From NCBI GenBank assembly GCA_022432975.1, contig CM039509.1:45170209-45234208 (forward strand): a stretch of DNA of 64,000 bases. The letters are read 5' to 3'. Positions 46,901-59,234 of the stretch are shown in pieces. Below the pieces are notes generated by a model. The model was given only the letters and a program-made list of their open reading frames with translations. It made no database searches and had not been told where the DNA came from. Source of the stretch: Begonia masoniana (Eukaryota; Streptophyta; Magnoliopsida; Cucurbitales; Begoniaceae). Each line of letters starts with the position of its first letter. The first letter of the stretch is position 1. The translations under genes were made by a program, and so were the position numbers.

Positions 46901-49900
46901 TCTGCTTTCTCATAAAAATATTACTTCAGCCAATTGTTCGGCTGAGCCTCTGCTCGGTTTCGATAAATCACCTTAGCCGATCGATCAGGGAGAATTATAC
47001 GATTGATCGTCTGAGCTTCTATTTTCGCTTAACCTTCATCATTTTGGCCGATCGATCGCATAGAATTCTGCGATCGATCGGTTACTTCTCTGGAGTGCTT
47101 TTCAAATCAGCTCCTTAGCCGATCGTTCGGCTACTTCTCTGCCATCCAATTTTTGTCTTTTCTTCCGTTTATTTTTCTCCTGTCTTTCCTCCTTTCCGAA
47201 CCCTATAATTTTTCAATTTCTCAATACACTTACACCAAAGTTATTAGTATCATTCACATGCTTGACTAAAGCTTATCAAATCAAGTATAAAAAAGTACAA
47301 TAAAGTGTGTAAAATACACACTTATCACACCCCCAAACTTGAATGAAAGCTTGTTCTCAAGCGAACAAAACTAAGCAACAATCTCAACAGATATATAACC
47401 CAATCCTATATAATATGCACAATACAAAAATATAATGGTAAAACAATCCTCATCAAAGTTTTTAGTAATTCGTCTCAGCTTGAACAATTCATACTAAAAG
47501 CCACCAAGATTAACACTTAGCAAAAGAATTACTCATACTAGCGCATTGATAGTCGCTTACTTAGAAATCATCGTGTGTGTGTGCGTGTTCATTCTTATTT
47601 TCTTCTAACTGCTAGGTCAATTAACATAGCTACGAGAAATGAATACACTCATGGCTCACTTGGGATCACTCCTTTCACTCTAATCGTTCATCATCTTTGC
47701 TCACTATCCAACTAATAGCAATTATCAATTAATCAAAATAAAAGTCGATAGGTCTTTAAAAGCTTGTAATGTAAGGCGGGATTAAAAAGTAGGAATTATA
47801 TGGATTCAAGCGAATACCCAGAGCACCACTCATTTCTCCTTATTTCACCCACTCAAAATTTTCTTCTATTCACTTACTCATTTGTTGAACTCAATCAAAT
47901 TTTCTTTTAATCGCTCATCCCCAAACTTACTTCACTCAATATCATCCAGCTTAACTCCTTTGTCATTATTGCAAAACAAAATCAATACAAACATAAAACT
48001 TATAGAGAATAAAAACTAGAATGAAAGCTAAACTTTTCAAACTTGCTCTTTTCTTTTATTTTTTTTTGTTTTTTTTTTTTAACAACTTGACAAATAACGT
48101 AAATACAACAACGACCTAATGCTGTAAAAAGAAACAAATGACAAAGGAGTTGCTATTGAATTTCACCAGCTCCTTCTCTAACTCTCTCCTAAATAGATCA
48201 ATATCCCCGTGCTTATTAAATAAGGTAGGAGAAATATATATAAGGCTGAGATGAGTTATAGGTGACAAATAAATTATAAATAATCGGTTCAACATGGTGA
48301 CTAAGGGTGTCATTAAATGACACAACGAGGTAGGCCCAGAAAACTCAAACGGTCCAAAAATGCCTAAGTCATTCTCTTAAGTTTGAAAAATTTCAATTCG
48401 CATTCGAGGATATTAGGCAAAATCAAGAAGGATTTTCCTCACTATGCTCTCGTTAACGTTTAATTGACTGGAGCTTTACTCTCTCACTGTGTTTGGGTTT
48501 CGATATGTGTAGATTACATGAGTATGACACCAACAGATCGGATTAAACAAGAATGAAAATGTGCTCATGGTTTTATTTTGAGTCTAACTTTGTAAGCTCA
48601 AGTCAATGTAAACTAATACAACAAATTTTTTACTCATCATTTTGCAACAAGCTAGAGCATAAATTTATTCAAAATTTCAATCATTGACACCTAAACCAAA
48701 ATTTCAGATTGCAAAACCAAAATATGGCAAAGTGCTAAGATTTGATAAAATTACCCCCAAACTTAAAACAAGCATTGTCCTCAATGTAGAAAATAACACA
48801 GAAGGTGAAAGTAGCGTATCTTATGAAGTGCTGGGCAAATCATCATTCTCATTCTCGTGTGAAGATTCAAGCGGCCGGAGTAAATGCGCCGGATAAGTGG
48901 GAAATGGTGGATTCGAGTGTGTTGAGTAGCCATGATGAGCATTGAAAGCGTCTATATACTGTGCCGTGAATTGTGAAGGCTCAAGTTGGCGGGATTGGAG
49001 ATCCACCAATCGCTGCTCCATTCGTGATTGTCGAGCATTGAGTATGGCAAACCTCTGCTCTTGTTGGATAGCGAGACTCTCAACCATACGCCCCACCTCA
49101 TCAATTGTATACGGACGGGGGCCATCGCGCCGCAAACGAGGCATAGGCCGTGGTGCAGGAGGGATTTCGGCATTTGCATCTATTTCCTCGAATCCCAATC
49201 CATTATCACGAGAATTGCCATGGGGCCAAGTTGTGATTCTGGAAATATTTGTGTGGCCATACACCAGTTGCTGGATCCATGGCTCGTCCGTGAAGCTCAT
49301 GGGGACGTTTGCTGCAGAGCATAAATGGGTAATGAGGACTAGATGAATATGACCAGCAGTGATAGGGCCCTTGCAGTAAGCAAGAATATTTCTATGAATG
49401 ATGCGGCTAACATTGATGGATCAGCCCGTTAATATGCAGTATAGAAGTGCTGCACGATCTCTGGTGAACTCTGATTTCTGCAATGTCGGCATGAGATTAC
49501 CTCGGATGAACTGACACCACGCTTGAGCATAGCGATTCAGACAGCTTATCAATAAATGGAGAGATTGAGTCGAATTTACAGTTGAATATCTCCAAGTAGA
49601 GCTGCGACTTCCCATCTCTCGTAGGATTGACTCGTAATCGGGCCCTTCAGTCATCAGCGTGTAGTATTCATCCGCGGGTAAATTGGGTAGACCGAACTTG
49701 GTGTTAATGGCGGCAGTCGAAAAGTCTACAACCTTGTTTCGCACTTTGATGGGTCCAACTCCTTGAGATGCTTTAAGATTAGCATAGAATTCACGGACGA
49801 CACTCACGTTAGCATCACCTCTAGAACAGTAAGGATTCCCAATTTCGCTGTTGAAGCATGTTTAAAATGTCTCCATCTAGCAGTCCGGGTTGAAATTGAA

Positions 49901-52900
49901 TTTTACAAATCATTGGCTTATCCTTAGTCATGAATTCTTTGAAATGATTTTCTCCTTCAGCATTGAGGAAGGAGTTGTGGATTGCACTAGAGGAGGTTGA
50001 GCTGGACGACGCTTGTTTACGTTTGGGAGGCATCTTTAAATGTCACACGTTCACCCAGAATTGTGTTGCTGCACACCAAATACTAAACAACGAACCAAGA
50101 TTGAAAGCTCACAAGTTATTATTCATGCAAGAGAAATGCCAACTCAAAAAATATAAGAAAAACTTTCTGCTGTAAAAATTAGTAACTCTCACAGGCAATT
50201 GATCGAACACTTGGTGTGCACTAGTGAACAAATCCCTTTCATAGTTAAGTTATACTCCAAATAACCCGCAAAAGGTAAAGCCGTGCAAAATATCGAGTAT
50301 ACAAGTAGGAGTGTTTGCTTAGAACAGCCGCAACCAACACATATTCGGAGGTAGGTGAAGCTTCGGCCGTAGCTGGTTCGTCTGTACTGAGCACCGGCAA
50401 AGGAGAATACGGAAAGGGTCGGAGTTTTCGGTGAAGGAGTGCAGCCGATCGATCGGGAAGGGGTTCGCTGAGAGAGAGTTTGGTTTTGCGATGGTTCTGC
50501 AGGATGAAAGCCGATTGATTGGCTTTCATTTTGTTTAATTTTTAGGGCTTTTTTTTTTTTTAACAAGGAAAATAAAAATAAAATAAAATAAAAATAAACA
50601 AAATTAATGCAAACAAAAATTGAAATGATGAACTAAAAAGGATACTTGGGTGGGTTGCCTCCCACCAAGCGTTTGTACTTATTGTCAACGGCCTGACATC
50701 ATATTTCGTCATGTTGGGTCAAGATATATGATGGGCTTTGCTTTTTCAACTGTATCGTCCCAATATGATGTCAATCGTTGCCCATTTACGAACTTATTTG
50801 GGTTGAAATTGAATTTCATAAATCATTGCCTTATCCTTAGTCATGAATTCCTTGAAATGGTTTTCTGCTTCACCATTGAGGAAGGAGTGGTGGATTGCAT
50901 TAGAGGAGGTTGAGCTGGACGACGCTTGTTTACGTTTGGGAGGCATCTTTAAATGTCACACGTTCACCTAGAATTGTGTTGCTGCACACCAAATATTAGA
51001 ACAGCCGCAACGATTGACAGAAGTGCTAATGGGTGCAAAATTCATGACTAAGGATAAGACAATGATTTGTGAAATTCAATTTCAACCCGGACTACTAGAT
51101 GGAGACATTTTAGACATGCTTCAGCAACGAAATTGGGAATCCTTGGCTGTTCTGGGGGGTGATGCTAACGTGAGTGTCGTCCGTGATTTCTATGTTAATC
51201 TTAAAGCATCTCAAGGAGTTGGACCCGTCAAAGTGCGAAACAAGGTCGTAGACTTTTTGGCTGCCGCCATTAACGTCAAGTTCGGTCTGCCCAATTTACC
51301 CGCTGATGAATACCACACGCTGATGACTGAAGGGCCTGATTTCGAGTCAATCCTACGCGAGATGGGGCATCGCGGCTCTACTTGAATATATTCAACTGTA
51401 AACCCGACTCAACCTCTCCATTTATTGATAAGCTGTCTGAATCGCTATGCTCAAGCGTGGTGGCGGTTCATCCGAGGTAATCTCATGCCGACATCGCAGA
51501 AATCAGAGTTCACCAGAGATCGTGCAACACTTCTGTACTGCATATTAACGGGCTGATCCATCAATGTTGGTCGCATCATTCATAGAAATATTCTTGCTTA
51601 CTGCAAGGGCCCTATCACTGCTGATCATATTCATCCAGTCCTCATTACCCATTTATGCTCTTCAGCAAACGTTCCCATGAGCTCCACGGACGAGCCATGG
51701 ATCCAGCAGCTGGTGTATGACCCCACAAATATTTCCAGAATCACAACTTAGCCCCATGGCAATTCTCGTGATAATGGATTGAGATTCGAGGAAATAGATG
51801 CAAATGCCGAAATCCCTCCTGCACCACGGCTTATGCCTCGTTTGCGGCGCGATGGCTCTCATCCGTATACAATTGATGAGGTGGGGCGTATGGTGGCGAG
51901 TCTTGCTATCCAACATGAGCAGAGGTTTGCCATACTCAATGCTCGACAATCACCAATGGAGCAGCGATTGGTGGATCTCCAATCCCGCCAACTTGAGCAT
52001 TCACAATTCACGGCACAGTATGTAGACGCTTTCAATGCTTATCATGGCTGCTCAACACACTCGAATCCACCTTTTCCCACTTATCCGGTGCATTTACTCC
52101 GGCCGCTTGAATCTTCACACGAGAATGAGAATGATGATTTGCCCGGCACTTCATAAGGTACGCTACTTTCACCTTCTGTGTTATTTTCTACATTGAGGAC
52201 AATACTTGTTTTAAGTTTGGGGGTAATTTTATCGGATCTTAGCACTTTGCCATATTTTGGTTTTGCAATCTGAAATTTTAGTTTAGATGTCAATGATTGA
52301 AATGTTGAATAAATTTATGCTTTAGCTTATTGCAAAATGATGAGTAAAAGATTTGTTGTATTAGTTTACATTGACTTGAGCTTACAAAGTTAGACTCAAA
52401 ATAAAACCATGAGCACATTTTCATTCTTGTTTAATTCGATCTGTTGGTGTCATACTCATATAGTCTACACATATCGAAACCCAAACACAGTGAGAGAGTG
52501 AAGCTCCAGTCAAATAAAACGTTAACGAGAGCATAGTGAGGAAAATCCTTCTTGATTTTGCCCAATATCCTCGAATGCGAATTGAAATTTTTCAGAAATA
52601 AGAGAATGACTTAGGTCATTTTTGGACCATTTGAGCTTTCTGGGCCTACCTTGTTGTGTCATTTAATGACACCCTTAGTCATCATGTTGAACCGATTATT
52701 TACAATTTATTTGTCACCTATAACTCATCCCAGCCTCATATATATTTCTCCTACCTTATTTAATGAGCACGGGGATATTGATCTATTTAGGGGAGAGTTA
52801 GAGAAGGAGCTGGTGAAATTCAATAGCAACTCCTTTGTCATTTGTTTCTTTTTAGAGCATTAGGTCGTTGTTGTATTTACGTTATTTGTCAAGTTGTTAA

Positions 52901-55900
52901 AAAACAAAAAAAAATCCTAAAATCGGCATGCAACATTGCAGATTGGAACAATTCAAGAAAAATGATTCGAGCTTGCAAGCACATAATTCATTTATTTTTT
53001 CCTGTCAATTGTTGTGACAACTCATAGATCCATGTCGATGTACAAAACATGGTTCTTTTAGTCTATCTAATTAGCTCGCAAGTTTCTTGAAAACCTATTA
53101 AAGTAAATGTTGTTACAGGACCTGCTATTTAGAATTTGACTTTTGTCTGAGAATTATGAATCAACTGCTCATCATCTGCCACGTTCGTTTACTACAGGAG
53201 GGTCCATTGGTTGAGAATCTAAAGAACTCCCCATCTTCCTCAGTAGATCCATCAGATCTTTCATGTGATCTTAAACATCAAAGATCTTCTAGCAAGTGGA
53301 ACGAAGAACTTTCGCCCACGAGCAGTATAATCACTGAGTCAACTCAAGCTGTTGAACTCATAACTGGCTCAAAAGTGATGATGGTATATTTTACAGTTTT
53401 ATGCCACCCACATATTTCATTCGCAAAGATTGAAATCTTATAAAAGCAACATATTCTACTCTTGTTATTGTATAATGTGTAGGGAGGAATGACAATGTCA
53501 GATCAAATGGACCTTCTTGTTGAGCAAGTTAAGATGCTTGCAGGAGAGATTGCCTTCAGCACCAGCACCCTGAAACGTTTGGTGGAACAGTCTGCCAATG
53601 ATCCTGATGGTTTTAGAACCCAAGTATAATTTTTTTCTTTTGGCCTTTTAACTTGATGTATAATAGTGTCCTGTATTTCTGAAACAGTCTGGTTTCATCA
53701 TTTTTTCCGTAGTATGTTGTTGGATTGGATGCATATAAGGCCAACCTTCTGTGATCATGGAAACATTTAGCTTACTGTAATAGTGGAATTTGTCTCACCC
53801 ACTACTCCTACCTGTTCCCATGTTTAGCGGTCCTCCATTGCTTGTTATGTCCTGTCCTGTCACTCATAATAAAAATCTCTTGTCATATAGGAATATAGAA
53901 TATCTAGTTTTGTCTGCGCATAACGTTTTAATTTCATAATGTTATGCAAAATGATTCCCTACCCTTCTTTCCTTTAGTTGAAGTTACTCATATCAAATTC
54001 CAACTCTCATCAGAAGAGATGACAGTGTTCTGTAGATTTTAGCATGAAGCAATCTTCTCAATAGCATTTTGTTTCATCATTCAAGAAACTGGATTTAGGT
54101 GTTTACCAATTTCACTGATTATTATGTATGATCCTTTCATGAAGATCCAAAACATGGAATGTGAGATCGATGAAAAGAAGAGGCAAATGAGAGCTTTAGA
54201 AAAACACATTATGGAGAGTGGTGAGGCTTCAATTGCTAATGCATCAGCGGTTGAAATGCAACAGGTGTTTATCCTCCCTTCTATGAAATCTATTGACCCT
54301 CAATTTCCATAGTTCTACGAGATATTAATTGGACTACTTTTGTGTATTTGCAGACTGTTATGAAACTGATGACCCAGTGCAATGAAAAGGGTTTTGAACT
54401 TGAGGTTAGTATTTGTATGTGTGAAGAACATTGAGTGGGAGCCATTTCATTGCCCTATGGATAATATACTATAGTGATGGGAATATACTATTATGTTAAT
54501 GTGGACTTTGTTGTTTCTTATTCATTAAAAAATTATATGCAGATCAAATCTGCAGATAATCGAATTCTCCAAGAACAGTTGCAGAACAAGGTCCCTTTCT
54601 GCATCCTTCTTTTTTCATAGTTTTCAAAAATATGTATATTCTTCCATATTATACTTCATTTCCCACGTATTTTAGATATGTAAAATCAAGGACTTCCTAC
54701 AATATTTACTTATCTGTCGAAGAATTGGATGTTTATGATACTGTCTGTTGTCACTCCAGTGTTCAGAAAACAAAGAACTTCAGGACAAAGTCAATTTTCT
54801 CGAGGAGCGATTGGCTGCATTTGGTGATAAATCATTATCATCTTCTGAACTATGTTTGTCTGAAGGATTTGTTAATGAGTTACAAAAGAAATTTCAGTCT
54901 CAGGTAATTGCTCGAACGATAAGCTTTATGATTGCTTAAGCTGAGTGAAATCATTGTAGCTTGCTCTCGATTTGAAATCATTACATCTTGTTCTTGGTAC
55001 ATATTGTATAAAGGGCTGTCCTTTTGTTTATGATTAAAAAGAATGACTTCCACTCTGTCAGTAGTTTTCTTGCTGATGGCAGTGCTATGATTCCTGTCTA
55101 TATGACTTAAAGCTGCTGATAATGTTTTTAAAACTTTGTAATTTTTAAGACTATAAAATATGTTGTCTTTTATGCATTTGCACAGGATGACAATACGATA
55201 AGATAGTATAGTAGAAGCTAGTGGTAGTCACTAGAAGTTAAAAGAGGTTAGTAAAATACTTGTAACTGAATTGTATAAATACTAGGAGATAGGAACAAAA
55301 AGGAATATCTAGTACTTGGGAAGGGAAAATTAGGGAGATTCCAGGGTCTCAAAAGCCTGAGGAGTGTGTGTGAGTTAGTTTCCTAGTTGTAGAAATGATG
55401 TTTATGTATATTTCTACTATATTTCTTGAACAAAAGTGAAGTTCCTATCAATTTGGTAACAGAGTATCGAATCCTAGGAAAATGATGGATGAAAGAAGAA
55501 TTTTCTGGTGGGATGGGGAAAGATTTGAACTTCCCATTTTTATGGGTCAAGAACCGGGAGGATGGATCTTTGAGGTAGAGAGGTATTTTAAAATTTTTAG
55601 ATTGACGAAAGAGGAGAAAGTGGATATGGACACTGACTGTTTTGAAGGATTTGCGCTGGATTGGTACCAATGAGAGAGTTCAACACCTTTTTATTCTTGG
55701 AGAGAGCTTAGGAGGACGTTGTTAGATTGATTCTGCCGATCCAAGAACGGAACTCATTATGATAAACTGCCAATGTGGGTGCAAGAAGAGTACGTGGAAT
55801 ATTACAGGACAAGATATTGCCAACAACAGCATCATCAGGAAGAAATTCTCGAACTGGTAGGAAAAAAAAACCAAGAACATAAATTATTCTTGAAAGCGAT

Positions 55901-58163
55901 CATCGCCTATAGATGAAGAACCAGTAAAAAAGTGTTGCTTGGCTGCGATAGAAAAGTTTGAACATGAGAACTTGGCCTTTGAACACGTGGAAGAGACTTT
56001 CGTAAAAAAAATCGGGGAGCAAGTCGATATAGTGGTAAAGGATGCGAATGAAGTTCAGAAAGATGAGGAAGAAAGTGTTCTTAAGAATAGAATTCCAGAA
56101 ACCCCAATGCAAGAAAACTTCACGGGAAGAATAGTGACGACTGAGGAAAGAGACGGTGGCGAAAAAAGAGGGCGCTGGTGAGGGACAGGTTGTGGCACTA
56201 ATGATGACAATAAAGAGGGCGACGACGGCGGAAAAAGAAGGGACAGTGCTGGGGAAGATCAGAGATGCTGAAGGGAGTTTCGTCGGCAATTGTGGTAGGG
56301 AGAAGGGGTAGTTACGGGAGGGAGGTGGGTCTGGAAACCCTAGAAGTTGGACAATTTTTGTGGTTGATGAGCCTTCTAGGGTTACTTTTTGGGCTTCTAT
56401 TGCTAGGCCTTGTAGTGGTAAAGCCATCTCCAGAATTTGGATGTCTGGAGGTGTAGGATTTCTCAAGCATATTAGAGTTGGAGTTTTCATTTCCTTTCCA
56501 TGATCATAGTGGTTCAAGCTCCTTTTGGTATGGATGATAGGGACAAAAAAGTTAAAATTGTTGGGCTGCTAACATTTCAAGTTGAAGGCGATTGGATGAG
56601 GGCAAAAAAAATTTGGGAAAGAAATGTAGAGAGAGTTTGTTTTTAATTTTTTTTCAACTTGAGGACAATGTGTGTTTTAGGGAGGTTGAAATGATAAGAT
56701 AGTAGAGTAGAAGTTAGTGATAGTTAGTAGAAGTTAAAGGAGGTTAGTAAAATATTTGTAACTGAATTATATAAATACTAGGAGATAGAAACAAAAAGAA
56801 CTATCTAGTACTTGGGGAGGAAAAATTAGGGAAATTCCAGTGTCTCGAAAGCTTGGGGAGTGTGTGTGAGTTAGTGTCCTAGTTGTAGAAAGGATGTTTC
56901 TGTATATTTCTACTAGATTTCTTGAACAAAAGTAAAGTTCCTATCACAATACTCTGCATAATTGCTTCTGAAAAATTGGCTAATAATCTCTTTGGTATGT
57001 TTGAACAGGAGATTGAGAATGAGAAACTTAAGCTGGAATATGTTCAGCTTTCGGAGGAAAACAGTGGATTAAATGTCCAGAATCAAAAATTGGCTGAAGA
57101 AGCTTTGTATGCCAAGGAGCTTGCATCTGCTGCAGCAGTGGAGTTGAAGAATTTAGCTGGTGAAGTGACAAAGCTTTCTTTGCAGAATGCGAAATTGGAA
57201 AAAGAATTGTTGAGTGCTCGAGAATTGGTACATTCTAGAAGTTTACAGACAGTTAATGGTGTCAATCGGAAGTATAATGATAGCATAAGACCAGGGAGGA
57301 AAGGAAGGCTTTCCTGTCGTTCCAATGAAATCCCATCAGTATTTGGTGATGACTTCAATTCATGGAATCTAGACATAGATGATTTGAAAATAGAACTGCA
57401 AGCAAGGAAACAACGAGAGGCTTCTCTTGAGTCTGCCTTAGCCGAAAAAGAGTTTGTTGAAGATGAATACTGCAAAAAGGTTGAAGAGTCAAAGCGAAGA
57501 GAGGAGGCTCTGGAAAATGATTTAGCAAATATGTGGGTTCTCGTTGCTAGGTTGAAGAAGGAGAGTGGAGTTGTTCCTGCCTTGAACAGTGAGGAAAGGC
57601 AAGGCAATGAAAGTATGCGTAGCAACGATCCAAAGAACAATTACTTTGAAGGTGTTACCATCCTCAAGGAGAGTGAAATCTTGGACGTTCCAAAACCGGC
57701 GGAAGAATTTTCCAAGGAAGAACCACTTGTTGCTCGCCTTAAGGTAATAGATTACACGGAAAGAGTTTCAATCTGATTACTTATTGATATTTGCTATATT
57801 TAAAAGTTTTTAAAAGATATTAATAGCCGATTCATCTGTTAGTAAATATGATATGTTTTCAGGCACGAATGCAAGAGATGAAGGAAAAAGAGATCAAATA
57901 CACGGGCAATGGAGATGCCAATTCTCACACTTGTAAAGTCTGCTATGAATTGCAAACAGCTGCAATTCTTCTCCCATGTCGACATTTTTGTTGTAAGTCA
58001 GATTGAACTCAAAAAATAGAAGTCTACGAGATATGTTAATCAAATTTCTCATGCTAATACTTTGGGGTTGACTGCAGTGTGTAAACCGTGCTCACTCGCT
58101 TGTTCTGAGTGTCCTATTTGCCGTACTAAAATATCTGATCGGCTCTTTGCATTCACATCTTAA
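40940..58163 (+). CDS. KIN7D: KIN-7 kinesin with C-terminal RING finger (KIN-7D/E type)
   Basis: Microtubule motor of the plant KIN-7 group. I place 24 exons: 40940-41280, 41413-41510, 41647-41736, 41948-42000, 42505-42570, 43079-43132, 43406-43465, 43584-43662, 43749-43816, 44332-44388, 44472-44576, 44926-45030, 45221-45328, 45424-45555, 45654-45836, 53198-53383, 53483-53623, 54145-54264, 54354-54404, 54543-54590, 54760-54903, 57009-57743, 57863-57992, 58078-58163. They sum to 3240 bases, 1079 residues, with GT-AG introns. Motor about 105-430: ATP loop GVTSSGKT (183-190), SSRSH (294-298), DLAGSE (326-331). A Ser-rich N-terminus may be a mitochondrial or plastid signal. Coiled coils follow. 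RING-HC 1032-1066 has C-C-C-H-C-C-C-C in canonical spacing. Exon 16 might start earlier, since RLLQEG upstream resembles the family. The exact Arabidopsis counterpart among close paralogues is uncertain. Confidence 0.93.
45894..47327 (-). repeat. Athila-like LTR in the kinesin intron
   Basis: Read on the minus strand it begins TGATAAGTGTGTATTTTAC and ends TTTTTTGCAACA, 1434 bp. The polypurine tract AAGTTTGGGGGTG lies directly before it (47340-47328). It contains a cluster of GATCGATCGG palindromes at 46860-47130, as does the related LTR at 16820. With its polypurine tract it is the 3' LTR. Confidence 0.88.
48824..50033 (-). pseudogene. Athila-associated ORF, 'putative plant transposon protein' type, arm 1
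   Basis: It starts [16 protein letters not shown] and continues with [40 protein letters not shown] and [20 protein letters not shown]. This resembles the Transposase_32 (putative plant transposon protein) domain often carried by Athila-like elements. After CILTG a TGA interrupts, and the frame goes on to a C-terminal part with [20 protein letters not shown] and a Gln-rich coiled stretch ending at 48824. A frameshift is at about 49810-49820. Molecular function of this domain is not known. Confidence 0.7.
51014..52156 (+). pseudogene. Same Athila-associated ORF, arm 2
   Basis: Plus-strand partner of the ORF at 48824-50033. It lacks the first ~40 codons, including the Lys- and Ser-rich start, but reads without the frameshift through [24 protein letters not shown] follows GHRGST where arm 1 continues, then the frame resumes to a C-terminal segment ending about 52156. 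The TGA after ILTG is shared with arm 1, so it was present before the inverted duplication. Confidence 0.7.
55196..56946 (+). mobile_element. Short LTR retrotransposon in kinesin intron 21
   Basis: Two 255-bp LTRs (55196-55450 and 56692-56946) end TTCCTATCA. The second starts TGATAAGATAGTAG, while the first has CG instead of TG. CAATA flanks the element (55191-55195 and 56947-56951). TGGTAACAGAG (55454-55464) is a near match to an initiator-Met primer site. Only a gypsy-like gag start is recognisable inside; there is no protease or polymerase. It lies in a spliced-out intron, same strand as the gene, so it need not harm the kinesin. Confidence 0.88.
55482..55673 (+). pseudogene. Gypsy-type gag start in the intron-21 element
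   Basis: The frame reads [20 protein letters not shown], then [17 protein letters not shown] and [10 protein letters not shown]. This matches the N-terminal retrotransposon gag pattern (LPxFxGxxPxxWxxxxExYF ... A..WxQ). It stops at TGA, and later parts of gag appear only in shifted frames. Function is lost. Confidence 0.75.
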
Positions 58164-59234
58164 AATGAAGTTTTAAGGTAATACAATACAAAACTATTGT
58201 CCTGATTATTTTTATTACGCTGAACCTTTGATGTTGTCTTTCTAAATAAAGCTTTAGATTCAATTCATATAAACCGGGGGTCACCTTCTTGTTTCTTTGT
58301 CGCTACATATTTTTGCAGGGATTAGCTGTGATTCAGTTGATTGCTATGAAGCGTGCAATTGCGAATTCAATTCTTTCATTAGTTTTTCTGTATCTAGTCA
58401 TTTAAAGCTGAGGAGTATATCCCAAGTGAAATACCAATTGAAGCAAAATACGAACAGAAATTGGATTGGGTATAAAGAATGATGGTCTTCATTATCTTCA
58501 GACGCAGCACAGATCAAGTGTGAAGCAGAATGTTTGTGTACATAATTATAATTATATTATATTCTGAAAGTATATCATCAGTTCCCACTACAGATTCTCA
58601 AATTTTTTCTGATTGGAAATTTACCTTTATGAATTGAGGAACAGCTAAAGGAACAGTTCAAATCATACATGTAAGTAAATGTTTATCTCTAGAGTAATTA
58701 ATTCATCATTTAAAATTGAGGTTGCCGTATCTCCAAAACTCTGTAAAATACCTAGTTATTATAGAAATAATAAGAAAAATGTGAAAATCAAATTCATTTT
58801 CTCTGCTGATGTAGTTTCTTCTGCAAACCGACTTTCTTAATTGAGGATATGACAAATTGCTTGATTCCCACTTCCCAGGTCGTTTTGGCTTCAAGAAAGA
58901 GTAATGCCATGACAAATGTAACCGTGTTTAATTTGAACTATTTGCTGTTTGGTTTATCTGTTGAAGGTGGGTCTTGCAAGTAATTAGAAAATTTAATAAA
59001 TTTGGGGAGAATTAGAAAAGTGAAAAATAATAAATAAAGAAAAGCCGAAAAGATGAGGTTATGTTAAAAATGTGTGGGGGGAGAGGAGGGCGAGCATGGG
59101 GGCGAGGCGCTTAATAGCACCAACAGACACCTTCGGATTCCGCGATATACTCCTGGACTGGAGATCATCCATCTCCCTGCTCTTTTTCGGGGAAGACGCT
59201 GCTGAGAATTGAGGATTTCGACGGTCCTAGAAGA
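58164..59234. other. Kinesin 3' region and spacer to VHA-a
   Basis: A possible 3' UTR intron runs from GTAATACAATAC (about 58179) to TTTTTGCAG (58319). No further gene is seen. The spacer up to about 59063 is repeated at the end of the window (63116-64000), so the duplicated block covers the whole interval. Confidence 0.6.

Larger units (their letters stand above)
48066..52907. repeat. Long inverted repeat within kinesin intron 15
   Basis: Arm 1 is about 48066-50000, arm 2 about 51030-52907 in reverse complement. Blocks at both ends and in the middle correspond with only scattered differences, for example ATGACACAACGAGGTAGGCC at 48315 and its partner near 52650. The loop is about 1 kb. It contains a further short repeat of the ORF start (50790-50998). 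Confidence 0.9.
45894..52910 (-). mobile_element. Rearranged Athila-like insertion in kinesin intron 15
   Basis: The insertion starts with an LTR (45894-47327) and continues with internal sequence on the minus strand to about 50660. A second minus-strand fragment of the ORF start follows (about 50790-50998), then the same internal region in plus orientation (about 51025-52907). Host intron resumes near 52915. No second LTR and no target duplication are visible, though AAAAAATCCTA occurs near both borders. The inverted arrangement implies at least one rearrangement after or during insertion. The host exons on both sides remain intact. Confidence 0.8.

Noticed and set aside
56922..57008. Start of a separate gene at 56922
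   Set aside because: These codons lie in the retroelement LTR end and intron 21. The exon begins at the AG at 57008, in phase with exon 21.
57083..57640. Minus-strand 185-codon frame (and its copy at 62035-62667)
   Set aside because: It is the shadow of the coiled-coil exon, whose plus-strand reading matches KIN-7 and is spliced in phase.
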